Source: Mycoplana azooxidifex
GTDB lineage: Bacteria; Pseudomonadota; Alphaproteobacteria; Rhizobiales; Rhizobiaceae
Length of the DNA: 64,000 nt
NCBI RefSeq assembly: GCF_014196765.1
Contig: NZ_JACIEE010000013.1
Coordinates: 1 to 64,000 of the forward strand
Direction of reading: 5' to 3'
Shown: positions 8,708 through 17,717 of the stretch, in pieces
Numbering within the stretch: position 1 is the first letter of the stretch
Layout of the letters: each line of letters opens with the position of its first letter
Translations under genes and position numbers: made by a program
Notes under the pieces: generated by a model
Told to the model about the DNA's origin: nothing
Databases searched by the model: none
What the model saw: only the letters and a program-made list of their open reading frames with translations

Positions 8708-8715
8708 CATTGTAA
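8708..8715 (-). promoter_or_regulatory. TTACAATG element upstream of the LolA-like pseudogene
   Basis: On the minus strand the sequence reads CAGTTTTACAATGAAC, 72 bases before the start at 8636. It matches the other TTACAATA elements in seven of eight core positions and has the same direction relative to its gene. Confidence 0.4.
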
Positions 8716-8744
8716 AACTGGACATCCACGACGGGATGGCGATT

Positions 8745-11483
8745 CTACGCGTCTCGCGCCGCCAGTAGCGCGCGCGCGATCTCGAGGTCCGGGATCGGGC
8801 GGTTGCTATCCACCCTCTTCAAAACAGACGCAAGTTCGCCCATCACGGAAGCGGCTTTTCCCGGCTCGGCCAAACGGACAAGGCAGATCGCACATCGGAG
8901 TTCCCACATCACCGCCCCTATGGAGCGGGCAAGGTCGATTGCCTCGATAAGCATTGATCGGGCTTGGGCCCCGTCCCGTTTGATCAGTGACACCGCCTTG
9001 AGACGCAGTAGTTCCGGCCTGCACCATCCGGCGTCTCCTGCTAGTGCACGGTCGAGCGCCGCCGGAGATGCCCTGCATCCGGCAAGCACGGTCATGTACT
9101 CGAGCCGCATGCCGACGCCGTCCTGCAGGGCCTGCTGCAGCGTGGCCTGCATTTCTTGGGTTTGAGTGTCCTGTGGCACGACGAGGTCGTAGCCGCCGGC
9201 CCACTCCTGCCATCTTACCAACATGTCCTTTCCGGCGATCCGCTTCACTGCGTCCAGCTTGGCCCTTGCCGTTTCAATCTGTCCAGCAAGATACGCGATC
9301 GGTATCGCGCTCAAGCACAGCATCAGGCAGGTGGAGATCGAATGTCCGAGCTTCTCGCAATCGACGATCAGCTCCTCGATACCGGAAAGACTTCGATCGA
9401 TGTTGCCCTCGAGAAAATCGATCATCGTGATGACCGATCTCGCAATCGTACCTTGATCGTATCCCGTGCCGTAGTTCTGCGTCGTTCGGACGGCACGGCT
9501 GGCTTCAAAAAGCGAAAGATCGGCCTGCTCGCGGGAGGATTTCAGATCGCCGTGAAACAGGTAGTTGTGCTCAAGCAGTCTGCTGTAACTGAGCGCCCCG
9601 GGGAACCGCCTCTGCAGATCGGTAGCAATGGCGATCGAGCGGAGGTACAGGCCCTTCGAGCTAGCAACGGAGGCCATCCCTCCATAGGCACGCATGATGC
9701 GTCCTGGATTGCCAAGCTGTTCGGCGATCACGGCAGCGCGTTCGAACTCGGCACTCGCTTCCTGGTCGCTCCGGAAGCCACCGATATGATATAGGGCGCT
9801 TCCCCTCGCGATCCTCAGTTGGAGTTCCACGTCGGTTCCCGGATGCCGGGTTGAAGGGAGGTGGCCGATAGCGCCTTCCACCGCGATGAGCTGCTCGTTC
9901 ATCGCGCCGAGTTGCACCCAGACAGTGTTGGAGATCGCGACGAGCTCCACTGCGAGATCGAGGTCACCTTGAGGCGCGCTCGCCCATTCGATAGCAGCCC
10001 GCAAGTCATTGATCAGTGTCGCGTAGCGCGTGAGCCAGTCGCCCGTGGGAAGCCCGCGCCAATCGGCCTCGGCCCTCAACAGCTCCTCGCGGCAGTATCG
10101 GGCGTGAGAAAAGCGACTGGCCGCCTCGAAAGCGCCTGCGGCAAGTTTCTCCAACGCGTATCCTTTGGTCGTGTCCAGAAGTCGATATCGACCGTCGGCA
10201 CTCGAAACGGCGATGAGGGATTTGAGCAGAAGGCCGTCGAACGCGTTGTCGAACCTCTCGCCGGACAACCTTTCCCGCACCAGGAACTCCGCAGCGTGGT
10301 CCGAGAACGTGCCGGGGAAGACCGCGATGGTCGCGAAAAGTTCTCTTTCGTCGGCATTGAGGCTGTCGTGGCTCCAGTCTAAGGTCGCCCTCAGCGTCTG
10401 TTGCCTCGGAGGAGCGGTACGCCGTCCCCTACGCAGGATCGATAGCGGGTCGCCCAGAGAGCCGAGAACGCTCTTCAGGCCGAGGCTGCTTACCCGAGAC
10501 GCCGCTAGTTCGATCGCCAGTGGGATGCCATCCAGGCTTCGGACGATCGCGGCAGCCGCCTGCAGGCTCTCTTCGTCCCCGAAATTCTCGAGGTCGGAGG
10601 CAAGCTTGACCGACTCCACGAACAGTTCGACGGAGGGAATGGACAGAAGCTCCTGCGTTGACATCCCGAAGTCGGGGACGTGCAGGGAAGGCAACTTCCT
10701 GACACGCTCGCCCGCCACCCTAAGCGGTTCGCGGCTTGTCGCTAATATCGAAACGCGTGCGGTCGCCTTGAGAATTTGATCCACTTCGACCGCGACGGTC
10801 TCGATCAAATGTTCGCAGTTGTCAAAAAGAAGGAGGATATCGCTGGAATGAAGGGAATTGAGAACCGCTTGCCGATAGTCATTCGTATAGAGAACCAGCC
10901 CGAGCAAAGACGCCAGCGTGGGCATAAGCAAACGACCGTCTTTCAAAACCGCCAGATCGACAAAGACCACCCGTCTCGATGCTTGGATGCGCGCGGCCAT
11001 CTCCAGCGCGACAGCGGTCTTCCCTATCCCGCCCGCGCCCGAGATCGTCAGCAATCTCGTCGATGCAAGGGCGGTCACGCTCGTCGCTATGAACTCCTCG
11101 CGCCCGATAAGATGACTTGCAAAACGGGGTAAATTGGTATCGGGGGCAAGCGCTAGCGTGCCTGAGTCCGTGACGGAGAGCTCTACCGGCGCGACAAACA
11201 CATAGCCCCGTCCCGCGATGTTTTCGATATACCGCTGCTCGCTGTATTCGCCGAGCGCTTTCCTGAGCGTCAACAAGTGGACACGCAACGCGCCTTCGTC
11301 GACGGTCGTCGTGGGCCAGGCGGCTCTCATAAGCTCTTCCTTGGAGACGATTTCGCCGGCGTTACTGACCAGAGCCACCAGCAATTCCAGAGCTTTCTTC
11401 CCGAGCTGATAGGGTCTGCCAGATTCCGTCAACTTCTTGTCGACCAGATCGAGTTCAAAAGTGCCGAACTTGATAACAGCCAT
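8745..11483 (-). CDS. Winged-helix STAND ATPase transcription regulator (1)
   Basis: A 912-residue regulator. Residues about 1-95 form an OmpR/CadC-type winged helix (FELDLVDKKLTESG, then ENIAGRGYVFVAPVE). An NB-ARC/STAND ATPase follows, with Walker A GAGGIGKT near 155, Walker B LLLFDNCEH near 225 and ILATSREPLR near 255. The C-terminal 450 residues are helical repeats, probably TPR. Such proteins are thought to oligomerise on ligand binding and activate transcription. The start was placed at the ATG whose next residues begin the winged helix; the ribosome binding site is weak. Close relatives lie at 34903 and 39653. The target genes cannot be told from sequence; nearby stress genes with TTACAATA elements are candidates. 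Confidence 0.85.
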   Translation of the reverse strand: MAVIKFGTFELDLVDKKLTESGRPYQLGKKALELLVALVSNAGEIVSKEELMRAAWPTTTVDEGALRVHLLTLRKALGEYSEQRYIENIAGRGYVFVAPVELSVTDSGTLALAPDTNLPRFASHLIGREEFIATSVTALASTRLLTISGAGGIGKTAVALEMAARIQASRRVVFVDLAVLKDGRLLMPTLASLLGLVLYTNDYRQAVLNSLHSSDILLLFDNCEHLIETVAVEVDQILKATARVSILATSREPLRVAGERVRKLPSLHVPDFGMSTQELLSIPSVELFVESVKLASDLENFGDEESLQAAAAIVRSLDGIPLAIELAASRVSSLGLKSVLGSLGDPLSILRRGRRTAPPRQQTLRATLDWSHDSLNADERELFATIAVFPGTFSDHAAEFLVRERLSGERFDNAFDGLLLKSLIAVSSADGRYRLLDTTKGYALEKLAAGAFEAASRFSHARYCREELLRAEADWRGLPTGDWLTRYATLINDLRAAIEWASAPQGDLDLAVELVAISNTVWVQLGAMNEQLIAVEGAIGHLPSTRHPGTDVELQLRIARGSALYHIGGFRSDQEASAEFERAAVIAEQLGNPGRIMRAYGGMASVASSKGLYLRSIAIATDLQRRFPGALSYSRLLEHNYLFHGDLKSSREQADLSLFEASRAVRTTQNYGTGYDQGTIARSVITMIDFLEGNIDRSLSGIEELIVDCEKLGHSISTCLMLCLSAIPIAYLAGQIETARAKLDAVKRIAGKDMLVRWQEWAGGYDLVVPQDTQTQEMQATLQQALQDGVGMRLEYMTVLAGCRASPAALDRALAGDAGWCRPELLRLKAVSLIKRDGAQARSMLIEAIDLARSIGAVMWELRCAICLVRLAEPGKAASVMGELASVLKRVDSNRPIPDLEIARALLAARDA

Positions 11484-11531
11484 CGTGAAACCGCAGATCC
11501 CGCCAGAATTCATCCCGACGACGGATATCAC

Positions 11532-11877
11532 ATCTGCATGGATTTAAAGCAACGGTCACAAAGATTCCGGCAAGCATGCCAATTGCACCGGAAATTCTCC
11601 TGACTCCGGGCAGGCATCTGGCTGTGCGATCGACAGCCTTCTAGCACAAACCTATAGACGCTCCGAACAATCCGGGCTGGTCGATCCGATCAAGCTTCGA
11701 GACGATCCACGTAGCCACACAACCGCGCCGAAGGTTTGCGGGCGGCGTCGATGGCAGGCCTGTCTCTTCCAAGCCAGCGGAGGTTCGTCTTAACGCCCAG
11801 CTTCAGGAGGTAGAGCGTTCGACAAGCTCGGTCGAACAAGCCAACTTTTCTGAAGGTCTGAAAAGCAGTCATCGGGT
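11532..11877. other. Intergenic, no gene recognised
   Basis: A short minus-strand open frame (11690-11872) has no recognisable family and no good start signal. The stretch separates the STAND regulator from a sensor-kinase relic and probably contains its promoter plus decayed sequence. Confidence 0.4.
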
Positions 11878-12649
11878 ACCTGGTGGTTCATCACGGTTGT
11901 CTGCCTGCAGGCGATAGCGGCGGTCATCGCCGCCTACAAGGCACGCATCGATGCAGGTCGAAACGCTGTTTAACGCCCTACTGGAGGAACGGCTTGGCGA
12001 AAGGACACGCGTCGCCTGAGATCTTCACGACACGCTCTTACAGAGCTTCCAGGGCTTGATCTATCGCCTCGAGGCGGTGAGGAATCCTGCTTCCCGGAGA
12101 GCCAGTGAAGGCATCGGAAATGCTCAACGTCATTTTGCTCAAGAGTGACGACGCTATTGTCGAGGGCGAGACACCATCCAGTCTCTTCGTGACCCCGCCA
12201 AGGCAACGGCGGACATTCTGGATGTTGGTCGAGGAGGATGCTGCCGAACTCGCGTCCACTCAACCGACGGAACGCATGCTAGCTTCTCTTTGAAGGTGGA
12301 AGGAAAACCACCGCGCTTTGCAGTCGAAGTCCGTGATGAACTTCGTCAAATCTGCCGCGAAGCGCTGAGGAACGCTTATTGTCATTCAGGAGTCCAGATC
12401 ATCGACTGCCTACTTAGGTTCGAGGGCGCGCGCATGGAACCGTCGTTAGCGGCAATGGAAAAGGGGATGCCGCCCGGATCCGAACAGATGCAATTTTCAG
12501 GTCACTATGGCATCACCGGTATTGTGAGCTGTGCGTCGAATCTCGACGCTCTCGATATCCAGCCAACAGGGCCAAGGAACAAAGGCGATCCTGAGAATGA
12601 ACACGACCGAAACCCGACCTCGATCGATTTCGCTCACCATGTACGTTAG
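11878..12649 (+). pseudogene. NarL-type sensor histidine kinase, C-terminal relic
   Basis: Joined frames give the end of a Y_Y_Y-type sensor kinase. A membrane span TWWFITVVCLQAIAAVIAAY lies near 11880-11930. It is followed by LLEERLGERTRVA, a stop in place of Arg, and DLHDTLLQSFQGLIYRLEAV carrying the phospho-accepting His near 12030. Then come LNVILLKSDDAIVEG (12122-12170) and the ATPase entry RDELRQICREALRNAYCHS near 12330, and finally HYGITGI near 12505. Internal stops and frame changes make it inactive. Its probable partner regulator is the relic at 15600. Confidence 0.75.
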
Positions 12650-12690
12650 GACCTGATGCCTGTAATGAGGCCATTGGCTCTAGCCTGAGG

Positions 12691-13074
12691 ATGAAAACAC
12701 TGTCTCGCCCTCCAATCGCGATCGTGGAAGATGACCTTGCCGTACAGCGAGCTTACGCAGATCTTTTCTCCTCCTATGACTGCGAAACCGTCGTTTTCCC
12801 GACAGCGGAAGAGTTCCTCGAACATATTGCGGACAAGCAAGTGGCTTGCCTTATTCTGGATCAACGGCTTCCGGGGATGAATGGCCTTGAGCTTCAGAGC
12901 TTGCTGCAAGAACGAAATGTCGCCTTCAAAACGGTTTTCATCACGTCGCAAGATGACGATAACACCAAAGCGAAGGCAATACAGGCGGGAGCCGCAGCGT
13001 TTTTCAGCAAGGGAAGCGATGTCGATGACATAATCGCCAGCGTGATGCATCTAGCAGGTTACCAGATCGACTGA
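12691..13074 (+). CDS. Stand-alone receiver-domain response regulator
   Basis: A 127-residue CheY-like receiver with no output domain. The acidic pair is in IVEDD near residue 11, the phospho-acceptor Asp in LILDQRLPGMNG near 55, the conserved Thr/Ser in FITS near 85 and Lys in FFSKG near 107. It is convergent with, and 40 bases from, the PAS kinase at 13115, which is its most likely partner. A second receiver with the same LILDQRLPGM core sits at 46059. Single-domain receivers usually act by protein contact or as phosphate sinks in phosphorelays. Confidence 0.85.
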   Translation: MKTLSRPPIAIVEDDLAVQRAYADLFSSYDCETVVFPTAEEFLEHIADKQVACLILDQRLPGMNGLELQSLLQERNVAFKTVFITSQDDDNTKAKAIQAGAAAFFSKGSDVDDIIASVMHLAGYQID

Positions 13075-13114
13075 GGCAGCGAGGTGCGGCCGGCCGCATC
13101 ACCAGTCGCCCCGG

Positions 13115-15064
13115 TCAGGTCTCCGAAGAGGCTTCGGGTATTGCTCCATCGAACATCGGAATTGAAAACTCCGCGACTGCTCCTCCACCGCTTCTGTTTC
13201 TAAGGTTCAACGTGCCACCAACGCTTTCGACAACGCTCTGAGACACCGTCAGGCCGAATCCCAATCTGTCGGGTTTTGTCGAGAAGAACGGATCGAAGAC
13301 GAGTGCCAAATGTTCCTCCCCTATTCCGGGCCCACGATCCGATACCGATACCCTCAGTTCCGTCGCTTGCAGCGAACAGGAGATCGATACCGAGACAGCC
13401 GCGGGCCGTTCCTCGGAACTTTCTGCTTCCAACGCATTCTGCAATAGGGCGCAAATAACTTGCTGCAAAGCGACGGGGTCGGCCTTTAGGACCGGGAGAT
13501 CGCCGTCCGCGGTTATCGTTACGGCGTGCTTCCGGTCGAGTGGACCAAGTATAAGATCGCGTGATCGTGTAGCTAACTCCACGATGTCTACAGGTTGCTG
13601 GTTATGTCTGTTCGGTTTGAGGCTGTCTCTGGTTCTCGTTCCGATCTCCGTTAGGCGCTGGGCGTTCCACCTAAGCCTATCCATGACCTTGCCGACGGCT
13701 TCCGCGCCGCTCGGACCCATTGCGACGAGCCTGTTGGCCGTCGCCAAATCCAGCGAGATTGCGGTGATGGGTTGGCTTATCTCGTGAACTAGGGATGTGG
13801 AAAGCGCAGACGCGCAGGCGATCCTGTTCGCCTTAGCAAGTTCCTGCCGTGCTGCTCCGGCCTTCTCCATGCGCAGATCGGAGCCTCGGGTGTCGAAGAA
13901 CGAAACCCTGGCGACGCCGTCTTCGGTGATCCAGACCGAAAAGGGAAACGAACATATCTCGCCATGGGCATCGACCAGTTCCGCAATTCCGCATGTCGCC
14001 GATGCCCGATTGCGCAGGGCGGCAAGGACAGCAATTTCGACATCGAGGTTGCGAATGCGGTCGGCTTTTGCCCAGTCTGAGAGCATATCGGCAGTGCCGT
14101 TGTAGCCCAGCACTCGCGAAGCATGCTCGCTCGCTCCGCATGCCCGAATGGTCCGCCTCAACTCGTCAGTCAGTGAGGGATTCAAGGCTAGATACGCAGG
14201 AACATCGTCCACGGCTCTCGTTCTCAGCGCGTCGGACATCGGTTTGGCGGATTTTATGTCGTACTCGACCCAGCTTATTTCCCGCGGCTCGAAGAGCGAC
14301 CTAAGACGTTCGTCAGCGCGGGCGAGCGATTTCTCGTATTTGTCGGCAATGGTCTGCAGATCGAACTGCAGCCTCGAAATCGTCTCGCGATCTTCCACCT
14401 GACTCTGTACGTCCACCAGGCTGCCGAACCAGCTGACGACCTCCCCGGATTCGGGCGATCTCACCGATCGTCCGAGCGATTCCATCCAGCGATACGAGCC
14501 GTCGTTCATGCGCACACGTGCATGAGCCGAATAGTTTGAGTTACCGTCTTCGACCGCGTCGCGCCAAGCCTGATACATCTTGGGGCGATCGGCAGGGTGT
14601 ATGGGATCGGCCCAGCTTTGATCGCGGATCGCTTTGAGACGCGGGATACCGAATGTCTCGGTGTAACGTTCGTTGAGAAATTCGCAGCGCCCATCAGCGC
14701 TGGTGCCCCACAGGACATGCGGTAGTGCATCGGCGAGTTCCTGGCGACGATCTGTGGGGCAAAGGGGTGAGCCTGACGGGCCGCGGCGACGGTTCCGCAG
14801 AAAGAAGATTGCCAACGCGGCCATCGCGACAGTCGTAAGTAAAGCGTGATTGTATAGCTCGAACCAGGCGTAGGGTAGAGCGGTCGATAGCGAGTCGCGT
14901 AGCGCCATCAAAAATAGGCAGATCAGGAGCGCGGACACGAAAGCCAGCGACCGCACGCCGCGCGCTAGATGCGACTGCGCGGTAACACAATAGATCGAGG
15001 AAGCGATTCCGTTGGGCACCCCAAAGCGACGGCCAGCGACGAACGTTTTCCGGGTGCTCGACAT
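13115..15064 (-). CDS. Membrane PAS-domain sensor histidine kinase
   Basis: A 649-residue kinase. Two membrane spans lie at about 38-55 and 68-90, then a PAS domain near 108-215 (LPHVLWGTSADGRCEF, IHPADRP), a second, degenerate sensor region, a HisKA domain with SLVHEISQPITA near 420, and HATPase with ALLQNALEA, DRGPGIG and GFGLTVS. The overall plan and dimerisation motif resemble FixL-type kinases, but I see no haem-PAS signature to claim oxygen sensing. AGAGGAAG lies five bases before the ATG. It faces the receiver gene 12691, suggesting a two-component pair. The paralogue at 31608 shares its layout. Confidence 0.88.
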   Translation of the reverse strand: MSSTRKTFVAGRRFGVPNGIASSIYCVTAQSHLARGVRSLAFVSALLICLFLMALRDSLSTALPYAWFELYNHALLTTVAMAALAIFFLRNRRRGPSGSPLCPTDRRQELADALPHVLWGTSADGRCEFLNERYTETFGIPRLKAIRDQSWADPIHPADRPKMYQAWRDAVEDGNSNYSAHARVRMNDGSYRWMESLGRSVRSPESGEVVSWFGSLVDVQSQVEDRETISRLQFDLQTIADKYEKSLARADERLRSLFEPREISWVEYDIKSAKPMSDALRTRAVDDVPAYLALNPSLTDELRRTIRACGASEHASRVLGYNGTADMLSDWAKADRIRNLDVEIAVLAALRNRASATCGIAELVDAHGEICSFPFSVWITEDGVARVSFFDTRGSDLRMEKAGAARQELAKANRIACASALSTSLVHEISQPITAISLDLATANRLVAMGPSGAEAVGKVMDRLRWNAQRLTEIGTRTRDSLKPNRHNQQPVDIVELATRSRDLILGPLDRKHAVTITADGDLPVLKADPVALQQVICALLQNALEAESSEERPAAVSVSISCSLQATELRVSVSDRGPGIGEEHLALVFDPFFSTKPDRLGFGLTVSQSVVESVGGTLNLRNRSGGGAVAEFSIPMFDGAIPEASSET

Positions 15065-15599
15065 CGCTTCCTCTCAAAACTCCACCGCGTAAGGTTCTTA
15101 GACATTGCTTCGAGGTATTCGGCCCGAAAACTTCTTGGTGGGGGGAGCTTAAATGTCGAGTTCACCGGTCTCCTGCCTATGGAGTTCCGAGCTCAGCTTT
15201 CGAGTCGCCACGATTGCGGCGATCCCGAAATCGGAGCGATCAATCTACCCGGCACCCCTGCCTCCGACAACCTCGCGAGCTCCCTACCCAAGGTTTCGCT
15301 ACAAACTTGAGCTAACACCGATGCTTCCCGGTCCGATACCTATCCATTGTGGTAGGTCAGCGCCTTGACGGTATGCGAGCGAAATGATGCTTGGAATGCA
15401 TCTGGACAGGTTAGCGATCGCGCCTGGCGCAGGTGAGAGCCGCTGTGGTCATGACATGGAAATCCCGTCTCCGAGAGCGTCGCCGCTCATAAAGTTCTGG
15501 AATTTCCGCTTGCCCATGTTCGGAGTCAGTTCGGCGTACTCGTTTCCGACACCGCCAATCTAACTCGCATGATCGATCCAAACCCCCTCGAAAGAGGGG
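15065..15599. other. Intergenic, no gene recognised
   Basis: About 535 bases hold the PAS kinase promoter and sequence leading into the NarL relic. I see no gene, tRNA or strong hairpin in it. Confidence 0.4.
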
Positions 15600-15961
15600 G
15601 ACTAGACAAAGCGTATCCGAACACCCGTGTCATCGACCTAACGACCTCTGAGTTCGAGCAACTGGCGAGCAAGGCCATCGCCGCGAGGGCTCAAGCCTAC
15701 CTACTCAATCCCTCTGGAAAGATCTTACAAACACGATCAGGTCGGTGGTAAGTGGGCGACGTCACATCGATGCGGAGGTCGCCAACACCTTGGCGACATA
15801 TGCCGTCGCGGAAGGTAACTCGAACCGAGAGATCGGCCTGGTCTGTCGATCACCGAGGAAGCCGTCAAAGGTCATATCACGAGCATACTGAACAAGCTTA
15901 CCGCGAACGAAAGGCCCATGCAGTGGCGCTCGGCCTCAAGCGCGGTATCATCAGTCTATGA
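15600..15961 (+). pseudogene. NarL/LuxR-type response regulator, C-terminal relic
   Basis: Joined frames read ARAQAYLL then VVSGRRHIDAEVANTLATYA then NSNREIGL and ITEEAVKGHITSILNKL, closing with AVALGLKRGIISL. This is the end of the receiver domain plus the LuxR helix-turn-helix of NarL-family regulators. Frame changes occur near 15715, 15850 and 15900. It is probably the former partner of the NarL-type kinase relic at 11878-12649. Confidence 0.75.
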
Positions 15962-16036
15962 AGCCTGAATTCGGGCGGATTGTCGAATGGCCTACTTCGT
16001 CGCGGTGAACGGCGCGGCCAGCGCCGACAAGGGGGG

Positions 16037-16819
16037 CTACGCGTTGTACCCGCCGTCCACGTTCAGGACGCTACCAGTGATGAATGCCGCTCCAGGCCCT
16101 GCGAGAAACATGATTGCGTCGGCCACTTCAGACGGCTTGCCAAGCCTTCTGAGAACATTAGCCTCTCTTTCTGCCGCGAGCATTTCTCTGGATAAGCCAT
16201 GATCCGCCTGGGATTCGATCGCGCCGATCTGAACCACGTTCACTGTAATGCCCCGGGGGGCGAGGTCATGCGCTGCCCCCCTACAGAAAGCGGCGATCGC
16301 CGCCCGCGTAGCCGCAAAATCGGCAAGTCCCGGAGTGCCGACACGGTCGGCAAGGCTGGAGCCCAGCGCGACCACCCGTCCGCCGTCGCTCATTGACTTG
16401 GAGGTAGCCTTGATAAGTGCGATGACGCTCCGGACATCCGTAGCCATCTGTTCGTCGAGTGCGTCTTCATCGACGTCCTCGTCATCGATCTGGCCTTCCA
16501 CGCGGCGGATCGTGTTGGCGACGAGCACGTCGATCCGTCCCAGCGCCGCCACCACCGAGCGCACGAGTTGCGCCGCCTGGACGCCGTTCGGCGATCCCGT
16601 GATCGGAAACCAGACAACGCGCCCGCCGTAAGATCGTAGAGATTCGATGAAATGGGGAGGAGGTTCGCTCTCCAGCGCAAGCGCCAAATCCGCTCCGCTC
16701 TGCGCGAGCGCCTGGACAGTCGCCACGCCGATGTCGCTGCTTGCCCGCGTGACGAGAGCCACCCGGGAGCCTGCGACCCGGTTCGAATTAAGTCCCACCG
16801 CGCTCACTGGATGCCTCAT
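16037..16819 (-). CDS. SDR-fold protein with a degenerate active site
   Basis: A 260-residue protein with the complete SDR fold, ending in the family's usual ITGSVLNVDGGYNA. The key residues are lost, however. The cofactor loop TGxSSGIG reads TRASSDIG, the NNAG motif reads VANT, and catalytic YxxxK is replaced by FAATR; only the Ser (GSSLAD) remains. It may bind ligand without catalysis, for example as a sensor or decoy. It is divergent from the araC-type gene at 17035, and a TTACAATA element lies 83 bases before the chosen start. A longer start at 16873 is possible. Confidence 0.75.
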   Translation of the reverse strand: MRHPVSAVGLNSNRVAGSRVALVTRASSDIGVATVQALAQSGADLALALESEPPPHFIESLRSYGGRVVWFPITGSPNGVQAAQLVRSVVAALGRIDVLVANTIRRVEGQIDDEDVDEDALDEQMATDVRSVIALIKATSKSMSDGGRVVALGSSLADRVGTPGLADFAATRAAIAAFCRGAAHDLAPRGITVNVVQIGAIESQADHGLSREMLAAEREANVLRRLGKPSEVADAIMFLAGPGAAFITGSVLNVDGGYNA

Positions 16820-16901
16820 AGCTTGCTTTGATCCGCGAGAACGCGAGCCGGACAAACGGCAAGGTCCTCCCAATGGTAGCTATCGGCCCGGCGTCGGCGA
16901 G

Positions 16902-16909
16902 TATTGTAA
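16902..16909 (-). promoter_or_regulatory. TTACAATA element upstream of the degenerate SDR
   Basis: On the minus strand the sequence reads GGATTTTACAATACTC, 83 bases before the SDR start. It fits the same TTTTACAATA pattern and orientation as the copies before other oxidoreductase genes in this window. Confidence 0.45.
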
Positions 16910-16927
16910 AATCCGGTTCTGAAAATT

Positions 16928-16947
16928 GTTAAAGGTCTGGCCTTAAC
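16928..16947. promoter_or_regulatory. Inverted repeat between divergent SDR and araC genes
   Basis: GTTAA (16928-16932) and TTAAC (16943-16947) with inner GG/CC form an imperfect palindrome in the intergenic region. It is a candidate operator for the AraC-type regulator or another regulator of either gene. Confidence 0.3.
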
Positions 16948-17034
16948 ACCATAACTTCTTTTTACATCCTATAACTCGATTTCACACGTCCCAACACGGC
17001 AACCTCACTGCATCGAAGCAGCGAGGACATCGCG

Positions 17035-17607
17035 ATGGACACCTCCCTCTCTTTCAATACAGCCTTGGACGGCAGCGACGTCTCCCAGGTCTGGCATGCC
17101 GAAATAGACTATCGAACGATCGAAGGCTGGCTCGATCGACAGACCCTCACCGACAGAAGCGCCCCCGCGGTCGCCGTGGTCAAAGAGAAGGTCGCCTCCG
17201 GACTCAGCGAATGGCAGCGGAAGAAAATTATTCGCTATATCGATGAAAACGTCGACACCAGGCTCCGCGTGAGCGATCTCAGCGAGCAGGTCCGCCTGAG
17301 CGTGAGCAGATTTTCGAAGGGCTTCAACGTGACGTTCGGTCGCCCCCCGTACGACTACGTTCTCTCCCGGCGCATCGAGGCGGCGAAATACCTCATCGCA
17401 TCGACCCAGGAGCCGCTCAGCCAGATCGCCCATGCCTGCGGTCTCAGCGACCAGGCCCACCTTTCCAAGGTATTCAAGCGCCTTGTCGGAACAACGCCCC
17501 TAAAGTGGCGCAAGAATGCCTCCGTGTCGAAGACTAGGCAGTGGGACTACCTTACCGCGGGCACCCGCCCGGAAGCCGACCGCGGCGCTCAGGTCTCCGT
17601 CGGTTAG
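17035..17607 (+). CDS. AraC-family transcription regulator
   Basis: A 190-residue protein whose C-terminal half is the double helix-turn-helix of AraC/XylS regulators: LRVSDLSEQVRLSVSRFSK near 80-100 and PLSQIAHACGLSDQAHLSK near 125-145, followed by FKRLVGTTPLKWR. The short N-terminal region (about 60 residues) has no recognisable sensor domain. GAGGA lies seven bases before the ATG. It is divergent from the degenerate SDR gene and may control it. A GC-rich hairpin follows the stop. Confidence 0.9.
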   Translation: MDTSLSFNTALDGSDVSQVWHAEIDYRTIEGWLDRQTLTDRSAPAVAVVKEKVASGLSEWQRKKIIRYIDENVDTRLRVSDLSEQVRLSVSRFSKGFNVTFGRPPYDYVLSRRIEAAKYLIASTQEPLSQIAHACGLSDQAHLSKVFKRLVGTTPLKWRKNASVSKTRQWDYLTAGTRPEADRGAQVSVG

Positions 17608-17612
17608 GCCAC

Positions 17613-17639
17613 GCGGCGCGCGCCTCCCTTGCGCGCCGC
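17613..17639 (+). terminator. GC-rich hairpin after the araC-type gene
   Basis: GCGGCGCGC (17613-17621) pairs perfectly with GCGCGCCGC (17631-17639) around a 9-base loop, starting five bases after the stop codon. No U-tract follows. Confidence 0.45.
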
Positions 17640-17717
17640 CACGATCGGTAACGGCGGGTAATCGTTACGACTGGTTGAACCGCCCGATCGAGTCTTCTGA
17701 ACAGCCTGACGCTTGTC

